Positions 35,421 to 44,468 of a stretch of 63,147 nt of DNA are shown here, piece after piece. The translations under genes were made by a program, and so were the position numbers. Below the pieces are notes generated by a model, which searched no databases, was not told the origin of the DNA, and was given only the letters and a program-made list of their open reading frames with translations. How positions within the stretch are numbered: position 1 is the first letter of the stretch; every line of letters starts with the position of its first letter. The stretch lies in assembly GCA_938021675.1 (NCBI GenBank), contig CALIFY010000006.1:1-63147 (forward strand). Direction: 5' to 3'. The DNA comes from an uncultured Acidimicrobiales bacterium. Lineage in GTDB: Bacteria; Actinomycetota; Acidimicrobiia; Acidimicrobiales; SZUA-35.

Positions 35421-36343
35421 CCGTCCCCTTCGCCGGCCGGGCCGCCGCTCTCGGGTTCCGCCTCAGAGCCCACGTCATCCGCATCGAGTGGCGGGGGTTC
35501 TGGTGTAGTGTCGGGATTCGGTTCGGCCGGCTCTCGGCGGAGATCAGCCTCCGCTTCTTGGGCCGAAATCAGTGCCTCTCGAAGTACGACGATGACACCG
35601 GCCTGGGTGCCAACTCCCGTGCGGTCGACGTTTACTGGCGGAGCCGCAGCGTTTGTCCGAGCGAGCTCCAGATCCCCCAAACCTTGCGCCGCGGTAACCG
35701 TCAGCAGCTGATCTTCGGTGAGGGCGATGGTAACAAAGTCGCCGCCCGTGGTTCCGGCCAAGGCTCCTGATCGGCCGCTGCCCGGCACCGCCACCACCTC
35801 GACGTCTGTGGCTACGAACGTCGAGTAGGTCGTCCCGCTTTGTGAGATCACCGCCAAGACGTGAACTCGGTCGCCGATAGCGAGACCCCCACCGGGTAGC
35901 TTGTCGGATTGGACGGGCACGCTGAACTCGCTTCGTTCCGCCCCACCGCCGGATGCCACAAGCGCAGTTAGCGGAATTGGCGCACCGGCCGCCACCGGTT
36001 GGACCAACCGCATCGACTCGCCGGCCAAACGTTCGGCGGTGGCGAACTGAGTACCGAACTCCGAGTTGGCCGGGAAGTCGGTTATCTCGAACGCACCTTC
36101 GGTGAGGTCGGTCCCGGTCGGCAAGTCGTCAACCGCTACGGCGACCTGCACGGTTTGACTGTCCTGGTTAAGTACCAGCATCGTCAATCCGAATCCGATA
36201 ACGCCGGCGATCAGCATCAAGACGTGACCGAACGACAGGTTTCGGCTTCGACGGGTTCGCCGATCCCGATCGTCGAGCACCCCGAATTCAGCAGCGCTGC
36301 CGGCGGTTGAACCGTTTTGCTCAGCGTCGATCACCGAGGTCAC
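35417..36343 (-). CDS. cpaB: Flp pilus assembly protein CpaB/RcpC family
   Basis: 308 aa. A cytoplasmic N-terminus of about 40 residues, one membrane helix (HVLMLIAGVIGFGLTMLVL), then an SAF domain starting QVAVAVDDLPTGTDLTEGAF, and the CpaB C-terminal domain with LAIGDRVHVLAV and a Pro/Glu-rich tail. First gene of the Tad operon; a gap of 244 bp precedes it, presumably with the operon promoter, but I could not pick a convincing one. Confidence 0.87.
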   Translation of the reverse strand: MTSVIDAEQNGSTAGSAAEFGVLDDRDRRTRRSRNLSFGHVLMLIAGVIGFGLTMLVLNQDSQTVQVAVAVDDLPTGTDLTEGAFEITDFPANSEFGTQFATAERLAGESMRLVQPVAAGAPIPLTALVASGGGAERSEFSVPVQSDKLPGGGLAIGDRVHVLAVISQSGTTYSTFVATDVEVVAVPGSGRSGALAGTTGGDFVTIALTEDQLLTVTAAQGLGDLELARTNAAAPPVNVDRTGVGTQAGVIVVLREALISAQEAEADLRREPAEPNPDTTPEPPPLDADDVGSEAEPESGGPAGEGDG

Positions 36344-36587
36344 AGCGACGACCGATCGATGGCATCGACGTTTGGATATCGGTATAGAGCGAACGGATTG
36401 CGCGTTGTATCGAACACAACTCGGACCTCCCCGTCCACGATCGATCCACCGATTTGGCTGTGATCGATGTCAGCGTCGCTCTGAACGCCGCGTGCCGTGT
36501 GCGTACCTGGTTATGTCCGGCTCTCACGCCGTTCTAACGAGATATCGCAGACTTTTTTGCGGTTTCTAGACTGCGACGGGTGAACGG

Positions 36588-38222
36588 CTAGTCACAAACC
36601 GAACCGGCAGGCGGGCCGCCAGTACCATCGGCGAACGGTGCGGCGCATGGAGCGACGCGGGTGCCGGGCCCGCCTGGGGTCTCTGCCGCGTTGTTTTCGA
36701 CGATGGCCAACGCCGAGGCGATGTCGGCCATGTCCTTGGTGTAGCGACAGGTCGGGTCGTCGGATTCGCAATCCGGAGATGTGCCGGCGGCAACATCGAT
36801 CCCGAACCGCTCTTCGACGGTGTCGAGGACTCGACCATCGGGACCCCACTCGGTGACCAACCCGAATACCGAGTCACAGGGATTCGATACGACATAGCCG
36901 CCGTAGTCGACCAGCGCTCGGGCGACCATACCCCCCATTTCGGTACGCATGGTCGACGGGTCGAAGCCGGCAGGCAGGGCGAGCAACGTGCCAAGCTGAA
37001 GCGCCGGGTCATCGCCGTTGAAGTTGCATCGGCCCCCTGAATTGTCGGCGACGTAGTCGTTGGCTCGAACCGCGGGCCAACGAAAGCCGCCCCCCTCAGG
37101 ACTCAGGTAGTCGCGGCCATCGACGGCTAGCTTGATGGCGTGAGGAATACGGCCGGCCTCGATATCGGCCACTCGGATCGTGCCCCCAAGACTCGACATA
37201 CCGGACCCAGGCTGACCTCCGACAAGACCATCGCCGAACAGGTCATCCTTGGGCGATTCGATTCGGGACGCGACCAAGCCTTCGCCGCATAGATGAAGCG
37301 GGGCCGTGTTCCATACCGTTCGACCGTCGGCGTCGAGAATGACGCCGACATTCCCGGCGTTGCGATAGATCTCTTTCCCTTCGGTGAGGAAGCTGTCGGG
37401 AATCGGCAGTTCTTCGCCATCGAACAACGGTTTGTCCGAGTCCACATCTGAGCAACGGGGCGGAAGATCTAGACCCCACCCGACCTCGGTCATGTAGATC
37501 GGTTTCGGCGGCGCGTCGGGCCGAAGAATGACGACGCTCTCCTGGAAGGTCGTGCCGTTCTTCGATGCTGTCATCCCAGCTGGGCGGTACGAGGCGTCGG
37601 ATCCGATTGGCATGTTCCAAATGCTGTCCCATTCGAAGGGTTGGATCAGAGGATCGCGGCTTTGGTCGATAACGGGCGTGGCATCTTCCGGCTCGGCAGG
37701 GACCGACGTAGACGGGGGCGGGGGCGACGATGCCGCCGTCTCATTCTCATCGGGCGTTGTCGTGCTCGGAGTCTCGACGATCTCGGTCCCTTCCACGGTC
37801 GAGGAAACCGAGACGGTCGTCTCCGACCCCGATCGGTTGGCCAACACCGCGGCGATGCCAAAGCCGAACACGATCGCCGCCGCGGCGACGATCAACTGGG
37901 CGGCCCGGCGCGGCAGATGCCGAACCGAATCGGCGACCTCCGGCTCGGGGGCAGGACTCCCCAGCAGCATCGGCGACAGCTCGGGTTCGGGAACGGGCCC
38001 CGAAACGTCCGAGGGTGTTCGCCCACCGCCGGGGCCAGATGTCGATTCCGCCCGTTGGCGAAGCAGGTCGATGGCCTTGACCTCGGACACAACATCTAGA
38101 CCAACCGGTTCTTGGAACCGATCGACGAAGCCATCATCGTCTAGTGGATCCAGCATCGACAGCAGACCATCGATGAGATCATCATCGCTTGGTGACCCAT
38201 CTGGTGACATTCGATTTGTCAT
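36588..38222 (-). CDS. Membrane protein: anti-sigma-like cytoplasmic part with extracellular domain of unknown function
   Basis: 544 aa from the ATG at 38222, 10 bp after the ECF sigma stop. The first 115 residues are acidic and cytoplasmic, then come one helix (LIVAAAAIVFGFGIAAVLA) and a Ser/Thr/Pro linker. A 370-residue extracellular domain opens with DSIWNMPIGSDASYRPAG, a start I have seen in uncharacterised secreted actinobacterial proteins, and has several conserved-looking Cys (PPRCSD, HLCGEG, GRCNFN, NPCDS). Placement directly after an ECF sigma gene suggests an anti-sigma factor that senses something outside. No classic zinc HxxxCxxC motif is visible. Confidence 0.65.
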   Translation of the reverse strand: MTNRMSPDGSPSDDDLIDGLLSMLDPLDDDGFVDRFQEPVGLDVVSEVKAIDLLRQRAESTSGPGGGRTPSDVSGPVPEPELSPMLLGSPAPEPEVADSVRHLPRRAAQLIVAAAAIVFGFGIAAVLANRSGSETTVSVSSTVEGTEIVETPSTTTPDENETAASSPPPPSTSVPAEPEDATPVIDQSRDPLIQPFEWDSIWNMPIGSDASYRPAGMTASKNGTTFQESVVILRPDAPPKPIYMTEVGWGLDLPPRCSDVDSDKPLFDGEELPIPDSFLTEGKEIYRNAGNVGVILDADGRTVWNTAPLHLCGEGLVASRIESPKDDLFGDGLVGGQPGSGMSSLGGTIRVADIEAGRIPHAIKLAVDGRDYLSPEGGGFRWPAVRANDYVADNSGGRCNFNGDDPALQLGTLLALPAGFDPSTMRTEMGGMVARALVDYGGYVVSNPCDSVFGLVTEWGPDGRVLDTVEERFGIDVAAGTSPDCESDDPTCRYTKDMADIASALAIVENNAAETPGGPGTRVAPCAAPFADGTGGPPAGSVCD

Positions 38223-38232
38223 CGACCCACTC

Positions 38233-38739
38233 CTACCGTGATCCTGCCGCCGCCAGCACATGCTGAAGGCGTCGACGGGCTCGGTACAAGCGTTGATGTA
38301 CTACCGAGGGCGGAAGATCGACGACATGGGCAATCTCGGCTGGCGTCAGTTCCTCCCATGCGGTCAAGAAGAGAAGCTCCCGATCGTTTTCCGACAGTTG
38401 AACTAAGGCTTCGGTCAACTCGGCTGCAACCGTTCGCCACGACTCAGGGTTGGGGGTTACCCGCAGACCGTTTGCGATTTGGGTAGACGCACGATCGACC
38501 AACCGGTTTCGACGCCGCCTACTCCGGTCGTAGTTGGCTGTCACCTTTCGGGCGACACCGTACAACCAGGCCCGGGTCATCGGCTCTTCTGGAATCTGAT
38601 CGCTTCTGCGCCAGGCGACGAGAAAGGTCTCCGACACGATGTCCGCCGCATCATCCCGGTCGGTTCGACGCAACACGAAGGCCGCGACATGGCCAGCATG
38701 ATCGTGGTACAGCTTGGCAAAAGTCCAGTCGTCAGTCAT
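38233..38739 (-). CDS. ECF-type RNA polymerase sigma factor
   Basis: 168 aa from the ATG at 38739, preceded by a strong GGGGAGGTGG ribosome site; a longer frame starts at 38781. Sigma region 2 (LYHDHAGHVAAFVLRRTD, DIVSETFLVAWRR, RAWLYGVARKV) and region 4 (LLFLTAWEELTPAEIAHVVD, VVHQRLYRARRRL) are both clear. It probably works with the membrane protein just downstream and may control the neighbouring Tad locus; that link is inferred. Confidence 0.92.
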   Translation of the reverse strand: MTDDWTFAKLYHDHAGHVAAFVLRRTDRDDAADIVSETFLVAWRRSDQIPEEPMTRAWLYGVARKVTANYDRSRRRRNRLVDRASTQIANGLRVTPNPESWRTVAAELTEALVQLSENDRELLFLTAWEELTPAEIAHVVDLPPSVVHQRLYRARRRLQHVLAAAGSR

Positions 38740-38914
38740 CGAATCGCCACCTCCCCCCACGCCACCTAGTCGAGCCATCAATCATCGACATTGCCACCAG
38801 TCTGCACAACGAGCGATGAATGGGAAAGGACGCGTTTGAGCCCCTCTGACGAGACTCTCGCCCCCAACAGCGGTACGCGGTCGCGTTGTCGGCCCAAACC
38901 CGGTGTCTTAACTC

Positions 38915-38944
38915 TTGATAACCCGACCCAGTCGTGGGTACATA
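38915..38944 (+). promoter_or_regulatory. Sigma70-like promoter for the LuxR-type regulator
   Basis: TTGATA (38915-38920) and TACATA (38939-38944) are 18 bp apart, with the regulator start codon 21 bp further on. The TTG of the -35 box is also an in-frame possible start, but the promoter argues for the downstream ATG at 38966. Confidence 0.5.
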
Positions 38945-38965
38945 AACGCGTACGATGTGGCGATC

Positions 38966-41470
38966 ATGTCGCTGTCAGATCATCCATGTCACCCGAAGGC
39001 AAACACCTTGGGACCGCTCGTCGGCCGCGCCACCGAGTCTGAATACGTGGTGGACACGGTGAGCAATCACGGCCGTGCGCTGTTCGTCGTCGGACCTCCG
39101 GGGTCGGGACGAACCTCGATGCTCGATTCCGCGGCGACGGCCGCCAAAAGGGCAGAGCTCGCCGTGCTACGAGTTTCCGGCGGCTCTGAGCATCTCCGAT
39201 GCCAGCTGCCGGGGAACCGCCAACTAACGCTTCAACCCATCGATCGGTCGATCGACGCCGCGCAGGTATTCAAACGACTCGAAGAGATTGCCCCTTGGAT
39301 ACTCCTGATCGACGACCTCCACCATCTCTCGACCGACGCCACCAGAACGTTGCACGGTGTGTGCCACATGGTGTCACCGACCACCGGATCGCTAGTGGTG
39401 GCGGTACGAGCGGGGGCTCGCCGCACTCCCATTCACGCCTCGTTCCTCACCGAAGTATCGAACCGGTTTCTCTCATCGACCATCGAGCTCGGCAACCTAT
39501 CCCGAGGCGACGTCCACGAAGTCGTCACCTCGGTGTGCGGTCCGGATGACCGTATGGCAATCGTCGAGCGCCTCCTGGAGTGGACCGCCGGAAACCCCGG
39601 ATTGATCGCATCCTCCCTTTCGGAACTGCGGCAGTCGAGGGTAGGAGCGAAACAGAACGGCAAGCTCTTGGCCGCCGTCGAGAACGCCCTCGTCGGGGCG
39701 CTCGACACTCGACTGCAAGCGGAACCGGCGCTCGGCGAAGCACTGATCCGACTCGCCCTCCTGCTCGACGGAATCGGTTCAGACGACCTCGACCTTCTCG
39801 CCGAGGTAACAGCGACCGAACAACAGACCGTCGCCGAGGAACTCGAGCTGCTAAAAGAGAGCCGTTCGTTGACCGTGCAAGACCGGTGGTACCGGATCAG
39901 TGATCCGTATCGAGCGCTATTGGTTCATCACGATCAGAACGAACTCCGAATGCGAGCTCTCGAATCGAAAGCTCGGGACGTGGTGTTCACATCGCTACGT
40001 TCGTCCGAGACGCCAAACCAACGTATGTCTGCGATCGCTTGTGTCCTCGGCAACGACGACGATCGACAGGATCGTGATGCCATCATCTCCGCTGCCGCCA
40101 ACCTGGCCTACCGTAACCCAACCCTCAGCCACGCCGCGCTCGATCGGGTCGATCCGTCAGGAGTTCTGGCGTTGATGGAACGCCCGCTGGTCATCGACCG
40201 CATCGACAACAGCCCGGACAGAGCCCAAACCATCGACCGGCTCGCCGAGCTCACCCGATCGATGCCTGACCGCCGTCGTTTCGACACGCTGGCATCGGCG
40301 GTAGTCGTTGGCGAACAACCGATCGATGGAGCCCTTGTTCAGTCCTCGGTCGGAATCGAACTTCTCTCGATCGGAGGCGACCGAGCCTGGCACTGCCCAA
40401 TGCTGGAACTAGCCTTGGCAAACACCCTGGTGGCGGCAGGTGACAACCATGGAGCGACGCAACTGCTCGATTCGATCGAAACGAGCCAGGATCCACTTCC
40501 CTGGTTTCTCAGACTCGAACCGGTACACCTCGCCCATTTCATCGAACACGGACGGTTCGATCTTGAAACCGCCCAAGCGGCAGTGGACGAAACCGTAGCG
40601 ACACCGAACTGGCCGGAGTGGCAAATCGAGCTCGCCGCCGTCTATTTGGCCGACGGGAGTATTCGACGGTGCTCCGACGTTTTGACGTCGTGTTCCCCTC
40701 CAGCCGGGCGCCTCGAACGGCGACATCGCAGCCTGTGGCTCATGGCTGAGGTCTTGATCGGACGTCCAACAGAGGTGTGGGCCTGGGCCACCCGAAACCC
40801 GTCAAAGACGGCAACCGGTGTCGGGCACCTCGCCATCGCGTTGGCCGGGCACCGGCTCGGACACGGACACCGCGGTCGGCGATGGCTACCCGACCCGGCA
40901 TCGCTTCACCCGAGATGGCACGACCTCTACGACTATGTCGAGTGGCGATTCGATGACGGTGGCACCACCTCATCGGATTCACCGACCTCGTTGTGGCGAC
41001 AACTCGGGAGGTCGAACACCGCGGGCGACACCGTATCGGCCGTGCGTGCAGCTCAAGTCGCAGGGCTCGTCGATCCGGCGCTCGACCGTTGCCTGTCCGT
41101 CGCATCCAACCCCGAGGCAGATGACGGCGCCCGACAGTGGTGCCTGGCCGAGCTGGAACGTTCGGGTGACAAACTCCGCCTCGCTCTGGCAAAACGCCAC
41201 ACCGGTGACCTGAAGGACGCGATCCACGGCAGCGCAACCTCCGACGAGCTGTCGGCAAGCGATCGGCAAATCTGCGAGCTGGTCGCGAGCGGGCTGACCA
41301 ACCGAGAGGTCGCTCAGGAACTCGCGCTCTCCACCCACACCGTGTCGAATCGGCTCAAGCGGTTGTTCGTGCGGTTCGGGGTACAGAATCGGACGGCCCT
41401 CGGTGTCGAGTTCCGGGCGTGGGATGCGCCGACCGAACCGGGCCGGGGGCGCCGATGGCGTCGCCGCTGA
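38966..41470 (+). CDS. LuxR-family regulator with N-terminal ATPase domain (LAL type)
   Basis: 834 aa. The N-terminal AAA-type domain has a P-loop VGPPGSGRTSM in which the usual Lys is Arg, and Walker B WILLIDDLHHL. A long helical middle part resembles the repeat region of MalT/LAL regulators. The C-terminal LuxR helix-turn-helix (last 60 residues) reads LSASDRQICELVASGLTNRE then VAQELALSTHTVSNRLKRLF. Probably a single-gene transcription regulator. The Lys-to-Arg change may weaken ATP hydrolysis. Targets unknown; the MFS gene 34 bp downstream is one candidate. Confidence 0.88.
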   Translation: MSLSDHPCHPKANTLGPLVGRATESEYVVDTVSNHGRALFVVGPPGSGRTSMLDSAATAAKRAELAVLRVSGGSEHLRCQLPGNRQLTLQPIDRSIDAAQVFKRLEEIAPWILLIDDLHHLSTDATRTLHGVCHMVSPTTGSLVVAVRAGARRTPIHASFLTEVSNRFLSSTIELGNLSRGDVHEVVTSVCGPDDRMAIVERLLEWTAGNPGLIASSLSELRQSRVGAKQNGKLLAAVENALVGALDTRLQAEPALGEALIRLALLLDGIGSDDLDLLAEVTATEQQTVAEELELLKESRSLTVQDRWYRISDPYRALLVHHDQNELRMRALESKARDVVFTSLRSSETPNQRMSAIACVLGNDDDRQDRDAIISAAANLAYRNPTLSHAALDRVDPSGVLALMERPLVIDRIDNSPDRAQTIDRLAELTRSMPDRRRFDTLASAVVVGEQPIDGALVQSSVGIELLSIGGDRAWHCPMLELALANTLVAAGDNHGATQLLDSIETSQDPLPWFLRLEPVHLAHFIEHGRFDLETAQAAVDETVATPNWPEWQIELAAVYLADGSIRRCSDVLTSCSPPAGRLERRHRSLWLMAEVLIGRPTEVWAWATRNPSKTATGVGHLAIALAGHRLGHGHRGRRWLPDPASLHPRWHDLYDYVEWRFDDGGTTSSDSPTSLWRQLGRSNTAGDTVSAVRAAQVAGLVDPALDRCLSVASNPEADDGARQWCLAELERSGDKLRLALAKRHTGDLKDAIHGSATSDELSASDRQICELVASGLTNREVAQELALSTHTVSNRLKRLFVRFGVQNRTALGVEFRAWDAPTEPGRGRRWRRR

Positions 41471-41504
41471 GAGCAGACCCAACCAGCAGCGGTAGGCTCG
41501 GCTC

Positions 41505-42764
41505 TTGAACACCGCCACCGCCGAACAACGCAGCGTCGGCATGGGAAGCAACGAGTTCGTGTGGTTTCTGGCCACGATCTCGGCGACCACGGCACTCGGC
41601 ATCGACATGGTACTGCCGGCATTCGGTGAGGTTCGCCAAGCATTCGGGCTCGCCGACGACTCGACAAGCGTGGCCCTCACCGTCACCGTGTACTTTCTCG
41701 GCCTGTCGGTTTCACAGATCCTGTACGGACCGCTCGCCGACCGCTTTGGCCGTAAACCGATCCTTCTGGCCAGCCTCGGACTGTACATCGCCGGGGCCAT
41801 CGCCGCTGGGTTGGCCCCGTCCCTCGAGGTTCTGTTGGCTGCCCGCCTTTTGTGGGGGGTCGGAGCGGCCGGCCCACGGGTCTTGCTTATGGCCATCGCC
41901 AGAGATGTCCACGATGGTGATCGGCTGGCCCGAGTGTTGTCGATGGCGATGGCGATCTTCATGATCGTGCCGGCGGTGGCCCCACTGCTCGGCCAAGCAG
42001 CGCTCGCGCTCGGCGGTTGGCGACTCACCTTCATCGGACCGCTGATCCCGGCGATGGCCGTGATCCTGTGGTCCTCTCGATTGTCCGAGACGCTGCCGGC
42101 CACCTCGCGGCGGCCTCTTACGTTCGCTCGAACCACCACAGCTGTTCGGGCCGTTGTCGACAACCGGACGGCGCTCGGCTTCTCGCTCGCACTCATGTTC
42201 GACTTTGCCGCTTTTGCCTCGTTCCTTGGGACCAGCGAGCTGTTGTTCGATCGGGTCTACGACCGGTCAACACAATTTCCTCTCCTGTTCGGCGCGATGA
42301 GCGTCGTGATGGGCATCACGGCCTTCAGCAGCTCCCGCCTCGTCGGCCGATTCGGGGCTCGCACCATGATCCACACCATGATTGGTTTCGCCCTGCTGAC
42401 GGCGGTGGCCCAAACTGTCGTGTCGGTCCTCGGAGATGGCGCTCCCAACTTCTGGCTGTGGTTTGCCATCATCACGATCGCCAACTCGATCCGGACATCG
42501 GTCAATCCACTGATCGGATCCGAAGCCATGCAGCCCATGGGCGACTTGGCGGCAACGGCGGCCTCGGTCATGGGTACTATCAGCATGGGCGGCGGAGCCC
42601 TTCTCGCCAGTGTGACCGATCGGTTCATCCTCGACTCGGTGACGCCCCTGGCCTTCGCCTACCTCGGATACGGCGTAGCCAGTTTGCTGACCATCCTGTG
42701 GGCCGGTGGCATGCTCAGTCAGCGATCCAACGACCCAATCCCCCAGGATCAGCTCGAAGGATGA
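41505..42764 (+). CDS. MFS transporter, Bcr/CflA-type multidrug efflux
   Basis: 419 aa from TTG at 41505 (ATG at 41541 is the alternative). Twelve helices. MFS motif A in LADRFGRKPILLASL, the drug-resistance-type helix start IDMVLPAFGEV, and motif C-like GPRVLLMAIARDVHDGD. Likely proton-coupled drug or metabolite export. The last 50 bp overlap the convergent membrane-protein gene. Confidence 0.88.
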   Translation: MNTATAEQRSVGMGSNEFVWFLATISATTALGIDMVLPAFGEVRQAFGLADDSTSVALTVTVYFLGLSVSQILYGPLADRFGRKPILLASLGLYIAGAIAAGLAPSLEVLLAARLLWGVGAAGPRVLLMAIARDVHDGDRLARVLSMAMAIFMIVPAVAPLLGQAALALGGWRLTFIGPLIPAMAVILWSSRLSETLPATSRRPLTFARTTTAVRAVVDNRTALGFSLALMFDFAAFASFLGTSELLFDRVYDRSTQFPLLFGAMSVVMGITAFSSSRLVGRFGARTMIHTMIGFALLTAVAQTVVSVLGDGAPNFWLWFAIITIANSIRTSVNPLIGSEAMQPMGDLAATAASVMGTISMGGGALLASVTDRFILDSVTPLAFAYLGYGVASLLTILWAGGMLSQRSNDPIPQDQLEG

Positions 42765-43179
42765 GCATCAACACACCGAATCCAACCGCGGCGACCAGAA
42801 GTGGAGTCACCGCCAGCCGACGACGGCCGGTGCCGTAGCCGACCAAGGCAATGATCGGCACGAGGATGGCGACAAGAAACGAACCGACGATGCAGAGTTC
42901 GGTGATCGTGTGGTGAATCCCTAACTCTTTCGGATCCGGTTCGTTGCGGACCGGCCAGGCGCCGTCGGAAAGTCGCACCCGCAGCGCCATCGACAACAGC
43001 AACATGGTGGCGACAGCAGGGATCGAGCCGAGGGCCCACAGCACGATGGACAGCCACGATCGGCTCACTCGTGGCACCAGACGATCGCCGCCGATGACCG
43101 AAGCGAGGAGATCATCATCCACACCATGATCGTGGCCGAGGTCACCGACCTCTGAATCGGTTCGCTGGTCTGAGCCCAT
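42715..43179 (-). CDS. Small membrane protein of unknown function
   Basis: 154 aa. An acidic N-terminus (about 45 residues), then three to four membrane helices (SWLSIVLWALGSIPAVATML, LCIVGSFLVAILVPIIALVG, LAVTPLLVAAVGFGVLMLIL). No family recognised. It lies between an MFS gene on each side and overlaps the forward MFS gene 3' end by 50 bp. Confidence 0.7.
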   Translation of the reverse strand: MGSDQRTDSEVGDLGHDHGVDDDLLASVIGGDRLVPRVSRSWLSIVLWALGSIPAVATMLLLSMALRVRLSDGAWPVRNEPDPKELGIHHTITELCIVGSFLVAILVPIIALVGYGTGRRRLAVTPLLVAAVGFGVLMLILRADPGGLGRWIAD

Positions 43180-43206
43180 CAGGTTTGATGGTAGTGGGTT
43201 GTTCGA

Positions 43207-44412
43207 TCATGAACCGCTCGGACGGGGATAGACCGCGATCAATACACAACCGGGCAACGTGACGACCGCTACGGCGACTCCGACCGATAGTCGAGAATCG
43301 GCGATGAGCCCGACGAGGATCGGTGCGGCTACGCCGGCCAGCTTGGTGCCAGCGGTAAGCGCACCAAGAGCTCGCCCTGGTGGCCCGTTGGCTTGGGCCG
43401 CTGCATCGTAGAGCTGAGGAAACACCACGGAGACACCGAGAGCGGCGACGTAGTATCCAAGCAGCGATACCACCAGCAACGTCGATCCGCTGTCGATGGC
43501 GGAGCCGGGTGGCAGGCTAGCGGCGGCGATTCCAACGGCGGCCAGGACCGCGGCCCATCGGGCGAGGCGAGCCGGGCCGATGAGGGCTTGAATCGTGTCA
43601 CCAAAGAACCGCCCCGTCACCATGCCACAGGTAAATGCCACGAACCCGAGTCCGACTCGGCCCGGTTCTACCTGCAGGTCGTCGGCCAGGCGAAAACTCG
43701 CCCAGTCGGCGGTGGTCATCTCCATCGACACCGCGGCCGCGCCGAGCAGCCCAAGCAGAGCGAAGGCCCGAGCCGATGACCCACCGCGACCGGCTGGGGT
43801 TTCGCGATCGGCAACAGCGGTCGGGGTCTCATCATCGGAGAGCAGAAACCACGACGACACCATCAGAACCACACCGAGAACGACCGATACGACAATAAAG
43901 TGAACCCAGAGTTCCACGCCATCGGCAGCCGCTCGAACCGCGATGAGACCGCCGACAACCGTACCCAGGCTCCACAATCCGTGTAGCCGGTTCATGACCG
44001 GCGTGGTTCGACGGGCGCTTAGCCGTGAACCCTGCAGGTTCATCGCTATGTCGATCACGACGTCGAACCAGGCGATGGCGGCAAGTGCGAGGGCCAGCGT
44101 CGCCACCGAGCCGGTCAGACCAACTATCGGCAAGACGACGATTGTCAGAACCGTGCCGCCGATGATCACACGCCGTGTCCCGAAACGGCCGATCGCCGGG
44201 CCAGCTACGGCACTACTGATCAGGCCGCCGACGGCCGAAAGGGTCAACACCAGTCCGAGTACGGAAACATCGACCCCCAACCGATCGCGAAGTTCTGGCA
44301 GTCGGGGGATGATGGAGGCGTACACCATCCCGTTGATCCAGAACTGAGCGGCGACAGCCATCAGCGCCTTTCGGTCGCCGCTGCCACCGCTCGCCTGTGA
44401 CGATTCGATCAT
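43207..44412 (-). CDS. MFS transporter
   Basis: 401 aa, twelve helices. Motif A-like GPAIGRFGTRRVIIGG in the first loop, RLPELRDRLGVDVSVLGLVL near the start and GRFFGDTIQALIG in the second half. The overall pattern resembles the YbjJ/FucP-like branch. Substrate unknown. Divergent from the Ser/Thr kinase with a 56-bp gap that must hold both promoters. Confidence 0.88.
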   Translation of the reverse strand: MIESSQASGGSGDRKALMAVAAQFWINGMVYASIIPRLPELRDRLGVDVSVLGLVLTLSAVGGLISSAVAGPAIGRFGTRRVIIGGTVLTIVVLPIVGLTGSVATLALALAAIAWFDVVIDIAMNLQGSRLSARRTTPVMNRLHGLWSLGTVVGGLIAVRAAADGVELWVHFIVVSVVLGVVLMVSSWFLLSDDETPTAVADRETPAGRGGSSARAFALLGLLGAAAVSMEMTTADWASFRLADDLQVEPGRVGLGFVAFTCGMVTGRFFGDTIQALIGPARLARWAAVLAAVGIAAASLPPGSAIDSGSTLLVVSLLGYYVAALGVSVVFPQLYDAAAQANGPPGRALGALTAGTKLAGVAAPILVGLIADSRLSVGVAVAVVTLPGCVLIAVYPRPSGS

Positions 44413-44468
44413 GTCGGTAGCCAGCTGGACGGGTCGCGCCTACCGAACACCTCTTCTGCGATTAGTCT

